A DNA stretch of 64,000 nt from Cenococcum geophilum 1.58 (taxonomy: Eukaryota > Ascomycota > Dothideomycetes > Gloniales > Gloniaceae), in contig KV748272.1 of the NCBI GenBank assembly GCA_001692895.1, forward strand, positions 307,419 to 371,418, in the 5' to 3' direction. The notes beneath the pieces were generated by a model, which saw only the letters and a list, made by a program, of their open reading frames with translations, was not told the origin of the DNA and did not search any database. Numbering within the stretch: position 1 is the stretch's first letter; the number at the start of each line of letters is the position of its first letter. This document shows positions 44,460-57,800 of the stretch, in pieces. The translations under genes and the position numbers were made by a program.

Positions 44460-47400
44460 GTCAAAAGAAGTAGAGCTAAGGAGTCGACCTCACGTCTACA
44501 GACGATGTTAATAACTATATTAATTTCAAAATCCTTAAATATAGAGACTATAAGCTTCTAAACAATAACCTATAGGAGCAATATAAGGAAGACTTTGCGG
44601 ACTTTACGGAAGCTATTCTTAAGACTTATAACCCTACTACTATCCGTAACCTACGAACCCTTTTACGTCACTAAGGTGTATAGGTTAAAAAAGATAAACG
44701 AGTTACTGTTATATAGTCCTTATATAATATAATATAGAAGAAGGACTAAATAGAATAGATTAAAGAGAAAATCCTAGACCAGGTTAAAGTTATAAATAAT
44801 CTCTCTACTTCTCCTAAACTTAATAGCATCGCTAGCCTTATACCTAACCTACTTAACTAAATTCGTCCTATAAACCTAAGCAATTTTAGAATTAATCTTA
44901 CAGGCTAAAGTATACCTAGTACCCAAGTTATAGACTATAATACCCCCGTAAACCAAAATACGGACTAAAACCCTTCTATTAATAAAGCTACAGATCCGCA
45001 ACCTACCTAAGTTACAGATCCGCAAGCTATATATCCGCAAACCATATATCCGTAAGCTACATATCCGCAAGCTATAGATCCGTAAGTTATAGATCCGCAA
45101 CACACCTAAGTGAAGACCTATAGTAAGGAACTAGCTAACCTAGCTAAGCTCTATACTGACGAATCTAAGTATAGCAGTAAAAATAATAATTTTAACTTTA
45201 AACTAACTATCTTTACAGACCTTTATTAAAAGGCTGACATTCCTAAATAAGAGTTTAGCTAAGCCTACTCTACTATGCTACGCGGCCTAGCACTCAACCA
45301 CTACTACACCAACCTTAAGAGTAACCCCCTTAGTGTTCCCTTTAATAAGCTATATAAAGCTACCCGTAACTACTTTAAAGGACTAGAATATAAGTGTAAT
45401 ATCCTTACCTAATAGAATGCGACTAAGCTACAAACCGTAATTAATAAGAACACTAAAAAATCGACTATAAAGTACCTGTAAATTCTTATTAAAGACCTCC
45501 GGCACCTATAGCACGGCCTTAACACTAAGCTTTAAATAAACAACTTCCTATATAATAAACTTATTACGGCCTACTAGGAAGTAGAGCCCTATAAGTACGC
45601 CTATTATAAGCCTATAGACACCTTAGCTGGCCTTATTAATGATCTATACTCCTCTATTATAACGTACGAAGTCTTAAACCCACTAGGCAGCACTTAAGCC
45701 TTTACTACGGATATTTAATATCCGTAAATAGACACAGACGTCTACTTTACGGACCGCCGCTACTGCTAGCAGCACCCGTACCGACTAAGTCCCCATAACC
45801 CCCGTAGCAACCCCCGTACAAAAACATACCCCTATAGACAAACTAGCTAGAAGTGCTTTGTGTGTGGTAAGGAAGGATATTAGTCTATAAGGTATACCTA
45901 GGAAGAACATAATAAGTCTAGGAAGAGACTTAATAGCCGTATTAACTAGTTTATTTTAGAATACAAAGGAGAGGAAGTAGAAGAGCCCCCTAATAAGTTA
46001 ATAGAAGCCCTTATAATTAACTTTAACTTAGATACTTAGGAATAAGAGACCTTAGAGATATTCCTAACCACTTTTAGACCTTTTATAGATAGCTAAGCCT
46101 TTAATATTATAACCGTATTAGCCAACCGTTCCTTTATACACTTAGTTACGCCTAAAAAATATTCCACAAGTACCCCTATTACGGATGTTATAGATTATAA
46201 GTAGGACCTATTTATATATATTACTATAGAACGCTATACCCCTAAGGAATTCTACGGCGTTATAATTAATATAGGTACCTCTAAGAAGTCTACTGTAGGC
46301 TATAGGTAATACCTTGTATATAAGGCCACTATAAATAATAATACGGATATTGATACTACGTAAACTGGGGCCGTAAACGTCTAGTTTAGCATCGGCTTAA
46401 CCTTATTAATTAAATTAGTTGCAGTTAAGACTTTAATTGGCCTAGTTAACTTCCACGTAGTAAAAGTAGACACCTTTTTCCTACTCTGCCTTACGGATAT
46501 AGATAGGTTATAGGTATACTATAATAATATTACGGACACCCTAATTAGCCCAGCAACTGCCCTAGAAAGCAAGTATATTACCCTACTAATTACATGATAA
46601 TTCGGACACCCGTTCCTTATATAGGGAGAGACTCTATAGACGTATATTTAGGAATCCTTTAACTATTACCTATGCTACCTTACTAGTACGGAGATCTACT
46701 GTCTATACCGCCGTTTCGGCTACCTGTTAGCTAAAAAGCTATATAGAGTCCTTAAACGCTCTAGATATAACGTTAATAGAAAGGCAGTTAATTACCTAAC
46801 TAAATACTGCTTCTTCTGCTAGAAATATAGACGTTCCCTAAGCTGATTTAAGTTTACCCTTTATAAGGACCTTAACTTTAACCACTTAGTGTACATGGAC
46901 ATTATATATATTAACGGCAGTCTAGTATTATATATAATCGACGAGGTAACCTACTACTAAGCCGCCTATTAGTTGTAAAATATATCTATAAAATATACTT
47001 AGGATATTTTACAGACCTGCTAGATCGATATATATGTTAGACCTCCGTAGTATATCACCTATAACGCCGGTAGAAACTTTATTAGTAAGGAATTCTAATA
47101 GTATACTATGGCCATGGCTATATTAATAAAAGCTGTTCTAGTTAAGGCGTATTAGTCTGTTAGGCTTATTAAGTAAGCTTACCTAGCTCTATAGAGAGCT
47201 TACTAGATTATTATAGATAAGTGTAAGGATATTTAAAAGGAACTAGCTTTATAGATGGCTATAAAAGCCGTTAATAATACCGCTGGCCTTAACGGACTAG
47301 TACCTACCCTTTTGGTTTACGGAGCCTACCTAAGGATAAGTAACCTAGGCCCTCCTGCCCCGTTTATTACGGAATAAGCAGCTATAATATGGAAGGTAAT

Positions 47401-49450
47401 AGCCGAAATAGTTAAATTACGGGCCAAATAAGCTGTTAATAGCGCCCTATATTACCGTAACGGACCTAACACGACCTTAGTTTATAACCTCCTGCTTAAT
47501 TCTAAAGTCCTTATATGGCATAAAAGCGGCAACTAGACGGGACCTTACTGTTTACTAGCCATAGAAAACGAAACGTGCTGCGTATAACTCTCTAGCAGAC
47601 TGACTAGCTTTAGGAGCACGTCCGTAAAACCCTACTTTCGGCCCGAAAACACCTATGATATTAAGCTAGACGAACTAGAAGCATCCGTCAAACTAGATAA
47701 ATTGGAAGCACCCGCCGAACCAGACAAACTGGAAGCACCCCTGCCTACCTTAAAAGTCCCCTAGAAACCTACTAAACCTACCATAAAGCGTAGTTAAGGA
47801 CGCCCCTAAAAGCACCCCGTAACTAAGAATACCGTAATAGAAAATTACCTAACCTCCGTAGAAATATCCGTAAGGCAATCTCCGCCTGCAGATATATTAG
47901 TTCTAGTATAGGAAACCCCTTTTATAGACTTACGACGCAAAGAGATTAACGGACTACTTAAGAAGGGCGTCTTTGCGGTTATAATGGAGAAAGATATTCT
48001 GTAAGGCGTCCGTATATTTAACTTATACTTTATTAACGAAATTAAGCACCCTAGTACTAATAAAGCCTTTAAAAAGTTAAGGCTCGTTATATAAGCTTAT
48101 AATGACTAGGGAAAGGACTTAGTCCTTATATAATCGCCTATAATTTAATAAGTTAGTTAACGGATTATACTTATACTTATGCCTGGACTATAGTAAACTA
48201 AGCCTATAGCCCTATACTTACGGGACATCTTATAAGCCTATGTGCAGTCTAATACCTACCTAAGTAGGGATATTTTTATACAACTACCCCGTAAGCTTAA
48301 CCTATAACTAGAAATAATTTTATAGGTTATAAAACCTCTTTATAGAGTACTAGAAGCCGGAAACTATTAGTTTAAGATATACTACTAGCACTATGTTAGT
48401 AAACTTAAAATAGAATAGTTAACCTACGACCCCTGCCTCCTATACACCCTATTAAACGGCCTTAGTATTATTAGACTCTAAATAAATAATACTCTCTTTT
48501 TAGCGGATTAGACTTTTGCGGATGCTAAAGAAACTAAACTTTAAAAAGCTAAGTTCCTAGTAAAGCCGTAAGAGTAGTTAACTAAGTAAACTCCAATTAA
48601 GTTTAACGGAGGCTTAATTACATAAAAGGGTAATTTAATCTAGCTAACTTAGGAACGCTAAGCTTAAAACCTAAAGCCTATTATAGCAAAGCCTACGGAC
48701 CTTACTAGTTCCCGTAGAAAGACCTATAAGACCGTAAATATAAAGGACTAATACGCTGTATAGCGTGTAAGAGGCGCCTATATTACTACAGTCTGCCAAC
48801 CCAAATCTGCCTATAACTTATCCTTTACGGCCTAGGCAATAAACCTATAAAAAAAAATTAAGCAGCTTAATAAGCGTATTCAGTAGCAAATTAACAATAT
48901 AGTAAGGGAACTTACCTTTATACTACTAGACCTAAACTCCCTTAGCCTACTAGTATTTATAAACGCCTCCTTCGCCAATAATAAAGACCTATTATTATAA
49001 ATTGGCTTTATAATCGTACTTACGGACTATAATTAGGACGTAAATATACTATACTGGTCTTTAATTAAGTGTAAATAAGTAACCCGAAGTGTACTAGCTT
49101 CTAAACTATATATACTAGCCCATAGCTTTAATATAGCAGCCGCAATTAAATTAACAGTCCAGAAGATTCTATAACTAGAGTAGTTACCCCTAGTTTTATA
49201 TACCGATTTAAAGTCCCTCTACAACTACCTAGTTAAACTAGGTACGATATAAGAGAAGAGGCTTATAGTTGACCTAATATGCTTACGTTAGGCCTATGAA
49301 CGACGCGAGATTATGGAGGTTAAATGGATTAGCGGCGGAAATAACCTAGTAGACGTTATAACTAAGGCAAAGCCGTATCAAGCCCTTAAAACCCTAATTG
49401 ATATAAATAGGCTTAACCTAAAAGTTATAAAATGGGTAGAACGGGACTAA
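44460..49450 (+). pseudogene. Copia-2 gag-pol polyprotein, RIP-inactivated
   Basis: Gag text starts around 44500 (FKILKYRDYKLLNNNL). The zinc knuckle CFVCGKEGY lies at 45854-45880 (His now Tyr). Integrase core text is at about 47050-47110 (YNAGRNFISKEF). Reverse transcriptase spans about 47950-48560, including RDIFIQLPRKLNL and LYRVLEAGN; its catalytic pair has become Asn-Asn in LQINNTLFLAD (48475-48515). RNase H with FINASFANNKDLLL at about 48955-49000. Ends VIKWVERD at TAA 49448-49450. Many further TAA/TAG stops. The start is approximate. Confidence 0.85.
44990..45106 (+). repeat. 15-bp in-frame repeat in Copia-2 Gag (pentapeptide)
   Basis: About eight 15-bp units of AGCTATAGATCCGCA type, encoding Pro-Gln-Ala-Ile/Thr-Asp/Tyr pentapeptides where unmutated. 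In sense it forms a proline-rich linker before the nucleocapsid part; the minus-strand frame over it is an artefact. Confidence 0.8.
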
Positions 49451-49857
49451 CGGAGCACCTATGGTACGTCTACGGCCCGTTAGAAGGCCGTACGGCTTAT
49501 TATACGGTACAGGTGGAAAACGGTGGAAAGCTACGGTGGAACTTAGTGGACTTACGTAACCTACCAAATTTTGCAGGGTAGTTAAATTGACCAATTACGA
49601 TTTTCTATCCCCGGGATAGAAAATCGCCATTGGCTTGCTTAGCACTAGCGCCTTAGCGGCCCTTAAGATCTGACTTATAACTAGTTCGGAGCACCGTCTA
49701 AAAGGCAGTCTAGATGGCACCTTAGGGGGAGATTTCCTATATACTTCCTTCGCATCTTATAGTTCTATTTCTTATATATTTCTTCTATATTTTATAGTTC
49801 TATTAAAGCAATTACGGAGGCTATATATAGGTGGTTTTATTTTTCAAGTACCGCCAG

Positions 49858-50124
49858 TATATAATTACAGCACCTATACTGACCGCGTGCTTACGCGTTC
49901 GGTACACCAGGTACGCGTTTACGCGTTTAATGCACTAACCACTTACTTACGCGTCTGGTGCACTTATAAAGCACTAACTAATTAGGGGGAGGCGCATTAG
50001 TATATAGACCACGTAGTCTGCTTTATATAATTAATAGTTACCATTATCCAAAAGAGTATACAATACTACACGTATTTCATGCCCCTGGATCTAACTCACT
50101 CGTGCTATTAAGTTAGTACAAACA
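49858..50124 (+). repeat. Copia-2 3' LTR (267 bp)
   Basis: TATATAATTACAGCACC (initial TG now TA) to ACAAACA, followed by CTAAG. Aligns end to end with 43726-43992, with mostly C/T and G/A differences. Confidence 0.9.
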
Positions 50125-50129
50125 CTAAG

Positions 50130-51110
50130 CAATAGCCGTATAATAAAATTTATACTATTTAAAAGCCCTAAGTTATAAAAAAAAGTAACTACGTGTAGTA
50201 TTAATAACGCGTTATATAAATAAATTAATTAGGTACCCGCAATATCCATTTTATAGATTTTGCTTACGTTTTTAACAAAACTCGCTAAAGGCTTTTAGAC
50301 GTGATTTTGCAATTCGGAAGACGGCATAGGTTATTCTAAGGCTAGCTAAAAAATCACATCTAAGCTCGCTAAGGTAAATTAGAAGTTATCTTAGTTTTAG
50401 ACAATAATCCAATTATAAGCTGCTTATATAATAGGTTAATCAGCTTATATTATTATCGTCTAGTATATAGTTTAGAAATTTATTAGTCCTACGCGCTAAT
50501 TTACAGTACTAGGACAAAAGTCTCCGGCTTGGAGCTTTTTTACACCAAAACTCACTTAAAACACCTTAAGATTTTATACCCACTACAATATTTTATTAAG
50601 TTAAAATTAAAGCTATTAGTAGATTTTTACTTTGATTAAACTTTCTATTATTAGTATTTTATAATAATAACGTAGAAAATTATTATAAAGCTATAAAGTT
50701 GAGCAAAAGTTAAAAATCTCGATTTTCTATACAAATTCGCTTAAAATTGCTTAAAAATTAAGTGTATAAACTTTAGAATATATTTATCTTTAGAATAATA
50801 AGTTATTATTAAAATCTAAGCCCGCAAAGCCCTACTGTACGCGTCTATATCGCCGCGGGTGGAAACATTATTAGGAAATCGTTTCTTTTAATGGCTAAGT
50901 GTAGAGGCGATAGTAGGGAGCCGTCGCAGCGTATACAGCGCGCTGTCGTCGCGGTTCTATGGTGTTAAGCCTGCGATGCGTATAAAGTATTATACAAAGC
51001 ATCGCCCTTAATAATACCAGGAGTCCTACTACCCCTACCTAAGGCTCCTGCTCTACTATCTAGGGGGGCTATTAAGGGAAACTGGGATATAAAAACTACC
51101 TAATATACGA
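50130..51110. other. AT-rich mutated sequence, then GC-rich patch, no gene recognised
   Basis: 50130-50830 is strongly AT-rich with no surviving motif. From about 50850 the sequence is richer in CG-containing motifs (GTCGTCGCGG near 50947) and leads into the first large repeat unit. No frame was supported. Confidence 0.4.
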
Positions 51111-51117
51111 CTACCTG

Positions 51118-52621
51118 GCTTATAGCTAGGCCCGAAACTGGCCTTATTACCTAGCTAGTTAATATAAACGCGTCCTAGTCGTATAACAGAACACCCTTAG
51201 GCTTACACTAGCTCTAAGACCGTAGGGATACGGTAAGGGCATAGGGAACCTCTTTTTTATAAGAACTTATTAAGGTTAACGCGTTGCAGAATTATACGAA
51301 ACTTGTTAAGGCCCTAAGGCCACCGCGAAGAACTTATTAAGGCCCTACCTAAAGAACTTATTAAGGCCCTTCTATAAGGGCCTATCTAGTATATAACACT
51401 CAGGTAACTTAGAAGAGGGTCTTAATAGGCGTAGTACGCGCGACCTAGATAATAGACGCGATAGCAACGCGATAGTAACGCGACGGCGATTAGATGGCTT
51501 AACAAGGTAGAAATATAGGTAAAGCTTTAGGTAGCGGAAATATAGGCTAGCTTTAACGGCTCTATAGCGCTTAACTAGGTAACTTATAGGAGGGTCTTAA
51601 TAGGCGTAGTGTACGTAACCTGCGTATATATATGGGGGAGGCTCTAAAGAAATATAGGCCAGTTATATAAGGACTTAATAAGTTAGAGACATAGGCTAGC
51701 TTATAAGGAGGGGGGATATAAGCTTAGTTAGTAGAAAAAGGCAAAGTAGGTCGCCTAGCGCGGGATTAAATATCTATAACCCCTCTTATAAGACACGGTT
51801 GGCCTATTATAAGGAGACTCTTATAGGTAACGCGAAATGGGAACTAGTAGTAGTATAGGGTGTTACGCCCCTATACTACTACTAGCCTCCTATAGGGCGT
51901 AGTACGTAGTAGCTACTACTAGCTTTAGGGACCTTACCCCTTAGTTAGGCTCTAACCCCTAGTATACCTAGTAGGTAGGTAGGATTATATCCTAGCTAGA
52001 GAGACTATTACGTGGCTTAAGAGAACGGATACGCGTATTAGTATACTAATAGATAGGACTGCTTGCTAGGGCAGTATAGCTACTTACTAGGGTAGTACGG
52101 CTGCTTACTAGGGCAGTACGCTAGTGAGGTACGCTTAAGGAGTAAATAGGAGTTACTTAGGCAGGGGAGGCTTTTAGCTAGGCCTTAACTGTAGAAGGTA
52201 CCTAAGGCTTCCATATTACAGGATATAGCTACGACGCCCTTATAGGATTACGTTAGTAGGCGCGTAAGATAGGAGTTATAACCCCTATAAATAGCAGCTT
52301 ATGCCTATACCGGCGGAAACAATAATAAAAGGCGTGAAATTAGAGGCTATAGAAGGCTCCTAAGCCGTATAAAAGCGTTCTAACTCTAGGAGGAGACTCT
52401 TATATAGACTGCTAGGGGGTAGACTAGTACTTAGGCTAATAACCTATTATAAGATACCCGAGAGAACTAGTGAAATTCCTTATATTATTAGTGGTGGCAG
52501 CTAACTACTTATAGAAAGCCCTAGGCCCTTAGGCTTAGTAAGAGAGAGCTACTTAAAAACTAAGGTAGAGGCCTAGATAAGTAGGTATATTAAACTCTAC
52601 TATATAACTACCTGCTATCTA
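51118..52621 (+). repeat. Large direct repeat, unit A (about 1.50 kb)
   Basis: Begins GCTTATAGCTAGGCCC and the same start recurs 1504 bp later at 52622. Internal features shared with unit B include repeated AACTTATTAAGGCCC motifs (51265-51372), an ACGCGACGGCGA-type stretch and a run of TGCTTACTAGGGCAGTA-like units (about 52045-52125) that is shorter in B. No protein frame was recognised. The function is unknown; it may be the untranslated monomer of a retroelement. Confidence 0.75.
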
Positions 52622-53734
52622 GCTTATAGCTAGGCCCAAAATTAGCCTTATTATTAGCTAGTTAATATAAACGCGTCCTAGTTATATAATAGGACACCCT
52701 TAGGCTTACACTAGCTCTAAAATCGTAAGACGAGGGCGTAGGGAAACCCTTTTTTATAAGAACTTGTTAAGGTTAATACGTCGTAAATACTTTATATAAA
52801 ACTTATTAAGGCCCTAAGGCTACCGCGAAGAACTTATTAAGGCCCTACCTAGGGAACTTATTAAGGCCCCTCTATGAGGGCTTATTTGGTATCTAGTACA
52901 CCTAAGTGACTTAGAAGAGGGTCTTAATAGGCATAGTACGCGCGACTTAGACGATAGACGTAATAGCGACGCGATGGCGACGCGACGGCGACCAGATAGC
53001 TTGACGAGGTAGAAATATAGGCAAAGCTCTAGGCAGCAGAAACATAGGCCAGCTTCGATAGCTCTATGGCATTTAACTAGGTCGACTAGGTAACTTATAA
53101 AAGGGTCTTAATAGGCGTAGTATACGCAACCTAATGTATATATATACGTATACGTATATATATATATATATAGGGGAGGCTATAAGGGAAATATAGGCCA
53201 GTCGGATAAGGTCTTAATAGTTAAAGATATAGGCTAGCTTATAAAAGGGGGGGACATAAGCTTAGTTAGTAGGAGAGGGTAGAGTAGGTCGCCTAGCGCG
53301 GGACTAAGTATCTATAACCCCTCCTATAAGATACGGTCGGCCTATTATAAGGAAACTCTTATAGGTAACGCGAAACGGGAATTAAAACCCCCTACGGGGC
53401 GTAGTACGTAGTAGCTATTACTAGCTTTAGGGACCTTACCCCTTAGCTAGGCTCTAACCCCTAGTACACCTAATAGGTAGGTAAGATTACGTCCTAGCTA
53501 GAAAGACTACTATATGGCTTAAGAGAATGGATGCGTGTGTTAGTATACTAATAGATAGGACTGCTTGCTAGGGTAGTATACTAGTAAGATACGCTTAAGG
53601 AGCAAATAAGAGTTACTTAGGCGAGAGAGGCTTTTAGCTAGGCCTTAACCGTAAAAGGTACCTAAGGCTTCTATATTATAGAATATAGCTATAACGCCCT
53701 TATAGGACTACGCTAGTAGGCGCGTAAGACGGGA

Positions 53735-54163
53735 TGTAACGGAACCTTATAGTAAGTACTACGGTGGGTTCTGTTAATAGGCTAGGTGTATAGAAAATAC
53801 AAAGACAGTAGTCAATAATGGAAAATAATAACTAGTAGAGTGGTTGCCTAATAGATTAACTCCAATTATATTCTAAGAATTACTATAAGAAAGGAACTAT
53901 CTAGGTAGGGACTAAGGGTCCTTAAATACACAACCGTACTCCTATAAAATCCTTCTTATATATAATATACGTACGCTCTATTTACTCTGTTACGGATTAT
54001 ATAGATCCTATAGATTATATAGATCACATTATATAACCTTAGTTACCATTCCTCGTCATATAGCTCTACTAGATCCATCCTAGACCGTGCTCTTATTAAC
54101 TAACTAGCTTCTTCTAACTCCTCTCTAAGTAGTTATAACATCGTACTTAAAGCGTCCGTAATA
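53735..54163 (-). repeat. Gypsy-4 3' LTR (429 bp)
   Basis: TGTAACGGAACC to GTCCGTAATA, where terminal CA has become TA. Preceded by CGGGA. Confidence 0.9.
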
Positions 54164-54547
54164 CTATCTCCCTCCTTTCTATCTTTGTCCTTAAAGATTT
54201 CTACTATCTCTAAGTCATTTATTAGAGGTATAATATCCGTCTAATTAATTTAGTTAATATTGTTACTTATAATACCTAAAGCAATTTCTTTTTCTTTAAC
54301 CCTTTGTTATACGCGTATAGTTACCTTTATACTATTACTAGGTAAAATAATACTGTCTCCTTATTCTCGTTATATAAAAGAGGGGTTAGTTTATATTACG
54401 CTAATAAGTCCTTTATCTTAGCAACCATCCTCTTATTTAGAGTGCACTAAAGTAAATATTTAATTATTCTGCGATGTTTGCTCTGTTTCTAACGCTAAAT
54501 ATACACACCCTATAACTCTTAATAGTCTTTAAGTTCCCTAAGTAATC

Positions 54548-54890
54548 TATTATAGGGTCTTGTATTTAATCCGCTACTGCAAAGCTTAATAATAAGCTCT
54601 TAGTTACGCTAGCAGAACTTTATTATTCCTAAAACGCTAAGAAAGAGGCCGCTAATACTCAACAATGGGCCCTTAAGTCTCGTCTTACTGCGTCCACTTG
54701 GTTAATTCGTCTTAAGAAAGTATATAAGAAGGTTTATTCTAAGGAGTAGAAACTTATAGAATAAGGTCTTTAGGAACTTAGTAATAAGAGAACTAACTCT
54801 CTTCCTATAAAGGAAACAACTCTAAGTAGTTCAGCAGTCGCTCTTCCTAGGTCCCCCTTAGGTAACTCATTTTTTAGCAATTCTTCTTTA
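54548..54890 (+). pseudogene. Antisense coding-like stretch in the Gypsy-4 3' region (unrecognised)
   Basis: On the plus strand, opposite to the gag-pol genes, a register of about 110 codons is broken only by RIP-type stops and reads as a Lys/Ala/Leu-rich helical protein, for example AANTQQWALKSRLTAS then LKKVYKKVYSKE. CA and TG are less depleted here than around it. It could be an antisense ORF of the element, a captured fragment or a chance frame. No homologue was recognised. Confidence 0.3.
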
Positions 54891-57800
54891 TTAATATTAC
54901 CTAACCTATTTTCTTCTAATACTCCTATACCTTTCCTATAGCGTTTTTTAAATTCTCTAGTAGTTCCTAGGTAGTCTTAGTATAGCCTATCCACTTAACC
55001 TTATACTATATTTTATCGTTAACGTCCTTATAACTAATAATCCTTAAAACTTACTATTCGTCTTCTTCTTACCCTCTATACATATCTACTTCGTAAACTA
55101 GTAGCTTAACATTCCCATATACTAGCTCTAGCATCGCAATATGCTATATAGGGTAAATCTTTATTTTAGCTAATAGGTTTAACTTAAACGTAACTAGTAA
55201 AATCCTTTACGTAATTTTAAAAGGTCCTAGTCTAACGTAGTCCAACTTCTTACTTAGTCGTCAACTCTTAAAATTTTTGTATAGTAGCCATACTTTATCT
55301 CCCTCCTTAAGATCTAGTCCCTTAGATCTCTTAGCATTATAGTACCTTTTCATCCTTTATTATACTTCCTTAGCTATTTCTATAAGGTTTATATAAAGAT
55401 TTATTAAAGTCTCTATTCTTTACTTAGCTTTACTACTCGTTTTCTTTACTTATTATAGCAATAACAATATTCTTAGCTTATATCCGTAATTTGCCTTAAA
55501 TAGTAATATACCCATTCCTTCTTAAGGTGTTATATTGTATATAAACTGCGTAACTAGTAATAGCGATACCTAATTATTCTATGCGTGGTTAATATAATAT
55601 CTTAGATACTACTCTAATATCTAATTTAACCTTTCTATTTAACTATCTATCTGCGGATAATATATAGTAGAAGTTACTGCTTAAATTCCTTATTCCGCTA
55701 AAAATACCTCCCAAAATGCTACTATAAATCTTAGATCTCTATCCGATATAATTTTACTTAGTACTCTATATCTTACGAATATTTCCTTAATATAGATTCT
55801 AGCGACATCTTCTACTAATATCTCCTCCGTATATGCTATAAAGTATCCCCACTTTATAAGCTTATCTACTATTACTAAGATCGCGTTATAATCTTATCCG
55901 GTAATAGGATCTCTTAACTTTAGTAACTTAATAATAAAGTCCTATAATATAACCTCCTATAGTTTCTCTGGTATTTTAACAGGTTATAGCCCTCTATATA
56001 GCTTATGCCTTATTAGTTTATTCCTTTAGCAATCTAAACATTCCTTAGTAACCCTTTTAGCTATTCTCCAAATTTCGTTAATAATATATTCCTCCTAAAG
56101 TCTTAACACTAAGCCCGTAGCTCCATTATGTCCTTAAGTTAATCCCTTATAGAATTCCTCCATAAATTGCTCAGCTATGCTCTTTAGGATATACTTTACT
56201 TCTTAGTTTTCGTATATATCTAACTATAGATCTTCTAGCTATACTTTTAGAATTCTTTATACCTAAAAGCTTTCTAGTAACTTATAAACTCCCTTTAGTT
56301 TATCTTCCTAAGTTGCTATAATTTTTGGGTAATTATATCTAATTAATCCGTCTATATCTTTTTGCAGTAAAGCCCCTAATGGCTTCTTATTATTTTATAG
56401 TTTAGCTTTTCGACTTAACGCATCTACTCGTATATTGTCTATACCCTTAGTATACTAAATCTTAAAATGGTATTCTATAAGCATCTCTGCCTATCTAACC
56501 TATCTTTAGTTAAGTTCCTTTATTATTAGAAATCCTATTAGGTTCTTATAATCCGTCTTAACTATAAATAGTTTCTCTATACCTTATAAGAATACTCTTT
56601 ATTCCCTTAGTACTATAACTATACCTAATAACTCCTTATTATAAATGTTATAGTTTAACTCTAGTAGTGTTATCTTCCGACTATAGTATGCTACTAGGTG
56701 CCATCCGTCTGGATACTTTTATATAAAGTATACCCCTAGTATAAAGTCTAATACATCTATCTCTATAACCGTCTCTAGTCCTAGTTAATAGATCTTAAGA
56801 ACTGGCTCCTAGGTAAACAACCTCTTAACTTCTTTAAATAGCTTTTATTACTCTTTTCCCTATACCTATAGTTCTTCTTTCTTTATTAATCGCGTAAATA
56901 GCTTAATATTCTTTAACTACTACGCTATAAACCTTTTGCAGTAATTGCAAAACCCTAGAAACAATCTTAATTATATAATATTCTCTAGTTCCTACTAATT
57001 TACTATAGCCTTAATCTTTTTTAGATCTATACTAAGTTAGCCTAGTTTAATAATAAATCCTACAAAATCGGTCTTCCTAGTAAAGAACTCGCATTTCTTA
57101 ATTGCTACTAGCATCTGTTCTTCCTATAGTCTCTTTAAGACCCATTTAATATATTCTCCATATTCTTTCTTAGTTATTAAGTAGATAATAATATCGTTAA
57201 GATATACTATAACAAATTTATCTAAGTATTCTCCTAATACATTATTAATACGCTTCTAAAATATTGCTAGTGCGTTTATAAGCCTAAATTATATAACTAA
57301 TAGTTTATACAGTCCTTCCTTTAACCTAAAGGCTACCTTCTATTTATCGCCTTTTTTAATTCTAATCTAATAGTATGCCCATCTTAGATCTATCTTCGTA
57401 AAAATTTACGCATTGCCTATCCTATCTTAAATTTCGCTAATTAAGGGTAAAGGATACCTATCCTTTCTTATAATGCTATTTAACTATCTATAGTTAATAT
57501 ACAGTCTTAGTTTACCATTTTTCTTTAGTATAAACAGTACTGGATAACCTACTAATAACTGCAATAGTTTAATATATCCCTTTTATAAGTTTTCTTAAAT
57601 AAACTCTTTTAATACTCTACCTTCTTCTTTAGTAAGCTTATAGATTAGAAAGAACCTTAAACTTATTCCTAGTTCCAATTCTATCTTATAATCCTATACT
57701 ATATACTCTAACAGCTTTTCACTCTTAGGTAACTATAATTTCTTACCATACTTATAGTATCTCTTTAATATATAGCTTAGCCCTTTTTCTATCTCTTTAT

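Larger units (their letters stand above)
43726..50124 (+). mobile_element. Copia-2: complete Ty1/copia element, RIP-mutated
   Basis: 6399 bp with 267-bp LTRs at 43726-43992 and 49858-50124 and target duplication CTAAG on both sides (43721-43725, 50125-50129). Polyprotein on the plus strand with integrase before reverse transcriptase. Not related to Copia-1 in LTR sequence. No nested insertion inside. Confidence 0.92.
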
